A stretch of DNA of 45,455 nucleotides. Source: Candidatus Eiseniibacteriota bacterium (GTDB lineage: Bacteria; Eisenbacteria; RBG-16-71-46). The notes below the pieces were generated by a model. It saw nothing but the letters and a program-made list of their open reading frames with translations, made no database searches and had not been told where the DNA came from. Position 1 is the first letter of the stretch; each line of letters starts with the position of its first letter. A program made the position numbers and the translations under genes. Positions 45,086 through 45,455 of the stretch are shown here, one piece after another. The stretch spans positions 1 through 45,455 of the forward strand of contig JACOSU010000095.1 of the NCBI GenBank assembly GCA_016178685.1, in the 5' to 3' direction.

Positions 45086-45217
45086 GTGCTCTGGGTTGGG
45101 TCTTGTATCCAGTCGGTGGCCGGCGTTCCGGATCTTCCGCGACGACGGCGCACAACGAGGCCAGCGCGACCGCTCCCAACCGGCGCCGCGTCACTCTCAC
45201 AAGAGGAGGTAACACCC

Positions 45218-45455
45218 ATGAACACTCTCGCCATCCGCTTCCTGCGTGAGGAGAGCGGCGAGGACCTGATCGAGTACGGATTGCTGTGCGCGTTCGTGGC
45301 GGCGGTCGCCACCGCCGTGATCATCGCAGATCCGCTCGGCATCAAGACCTCGCTGCTGGCGCTGGCCCGCATCGGCATCGCGCCGGTGATGCTGCTGATC
45401 ACGCAGACGCTGTTCATCGGCCTGCTGGTGGTCGCGCTGATCTATGCCTTGCGCA
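45218..45455 (+). CDS. Flp/Fap-type (type IVb) pilin-like protein, truncated at window end
   Basis: SD AAGAGGAGGT then ATG; MNTLAIRFLREESGEDLIEYGLLCAFVAAVATAVIIADPLG... with Flp-like E..IEYGL motif; no stop before the window end. Confidence 0.78.
   Translation, partial: MNTLAIRFLREESGEDLIEYGLLCAFVAAVATAVIIADPLGIKTSLLALARIGIAPVMLLITQTLFIGLLVVALIYALR

Noticed and set aside
1-45455. tRNA/rRNA genes, prophage or defence islands
   Set aside because: No recognisable tRNA, rRNA, phage structural, restriction-modification or toxin-antitoxin signatures seen by reading; a tRNAscan/PADLOC run would be needed to exclude them formally.

Overview
High-GC bacterial chromosomal segment of about 45 kb, gene-dense on both strands. 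Many secreted proteins end in a FlgD/T9SS-like '..GxYFVR..' C-terminal domain, a style seen in FCB-group or Eisenbacteria-like lineages (lineage is inference). I support about 29 protein-coding genes: the 3' end of an IS3-type transposase, an S9 peptidase-glpD-glpK operon, a dockerin-containing secreted protein, a DUF47/PiT phosphate pair, a YdeP/FdhF-like molybdopterin oxidoreductase, an aldo/keto reductase, a MOT1-like molybdate transporter, fabI, an APC permease, a family-5 UDG, a cobalamin riboswitch with a BtuB-like receptor and a beta-propeller, M13, M48 and M14 peptidases, heparinase II/III, Lrp plus lysine aminotransferase, a Nudix-MBL fusion and a Flp-type pilin. The main discovery is a candidate, probably undescribed selenoprotein at 16669..17502. 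It is a secreted redoxin-like protein split in the ORF track by an in-frame TGA at 16852-16854. Reading through gives a G-Y-G-U-D-F-C (UxxC) redox motif. A 7-bp stem with a GGUCC loop begins exactly 11 nt after the UGA, matching bacterial SECIS geometry. The gene is stop/start-coupled to a TlpA-like thioredoxin and then to a putative outer-membrane barrel. Other observations of note are a possible BtuG-like beta-propeller coupled to BtuB, a three-hairpin 5'UTR, a leaderless-looking Lrp promoter with an overlapping palindrome, a sigma-54-type promoter upstream of the pilin, and recurrent short tandem duplications (18-44 bp) at translation starts and gene junctions.
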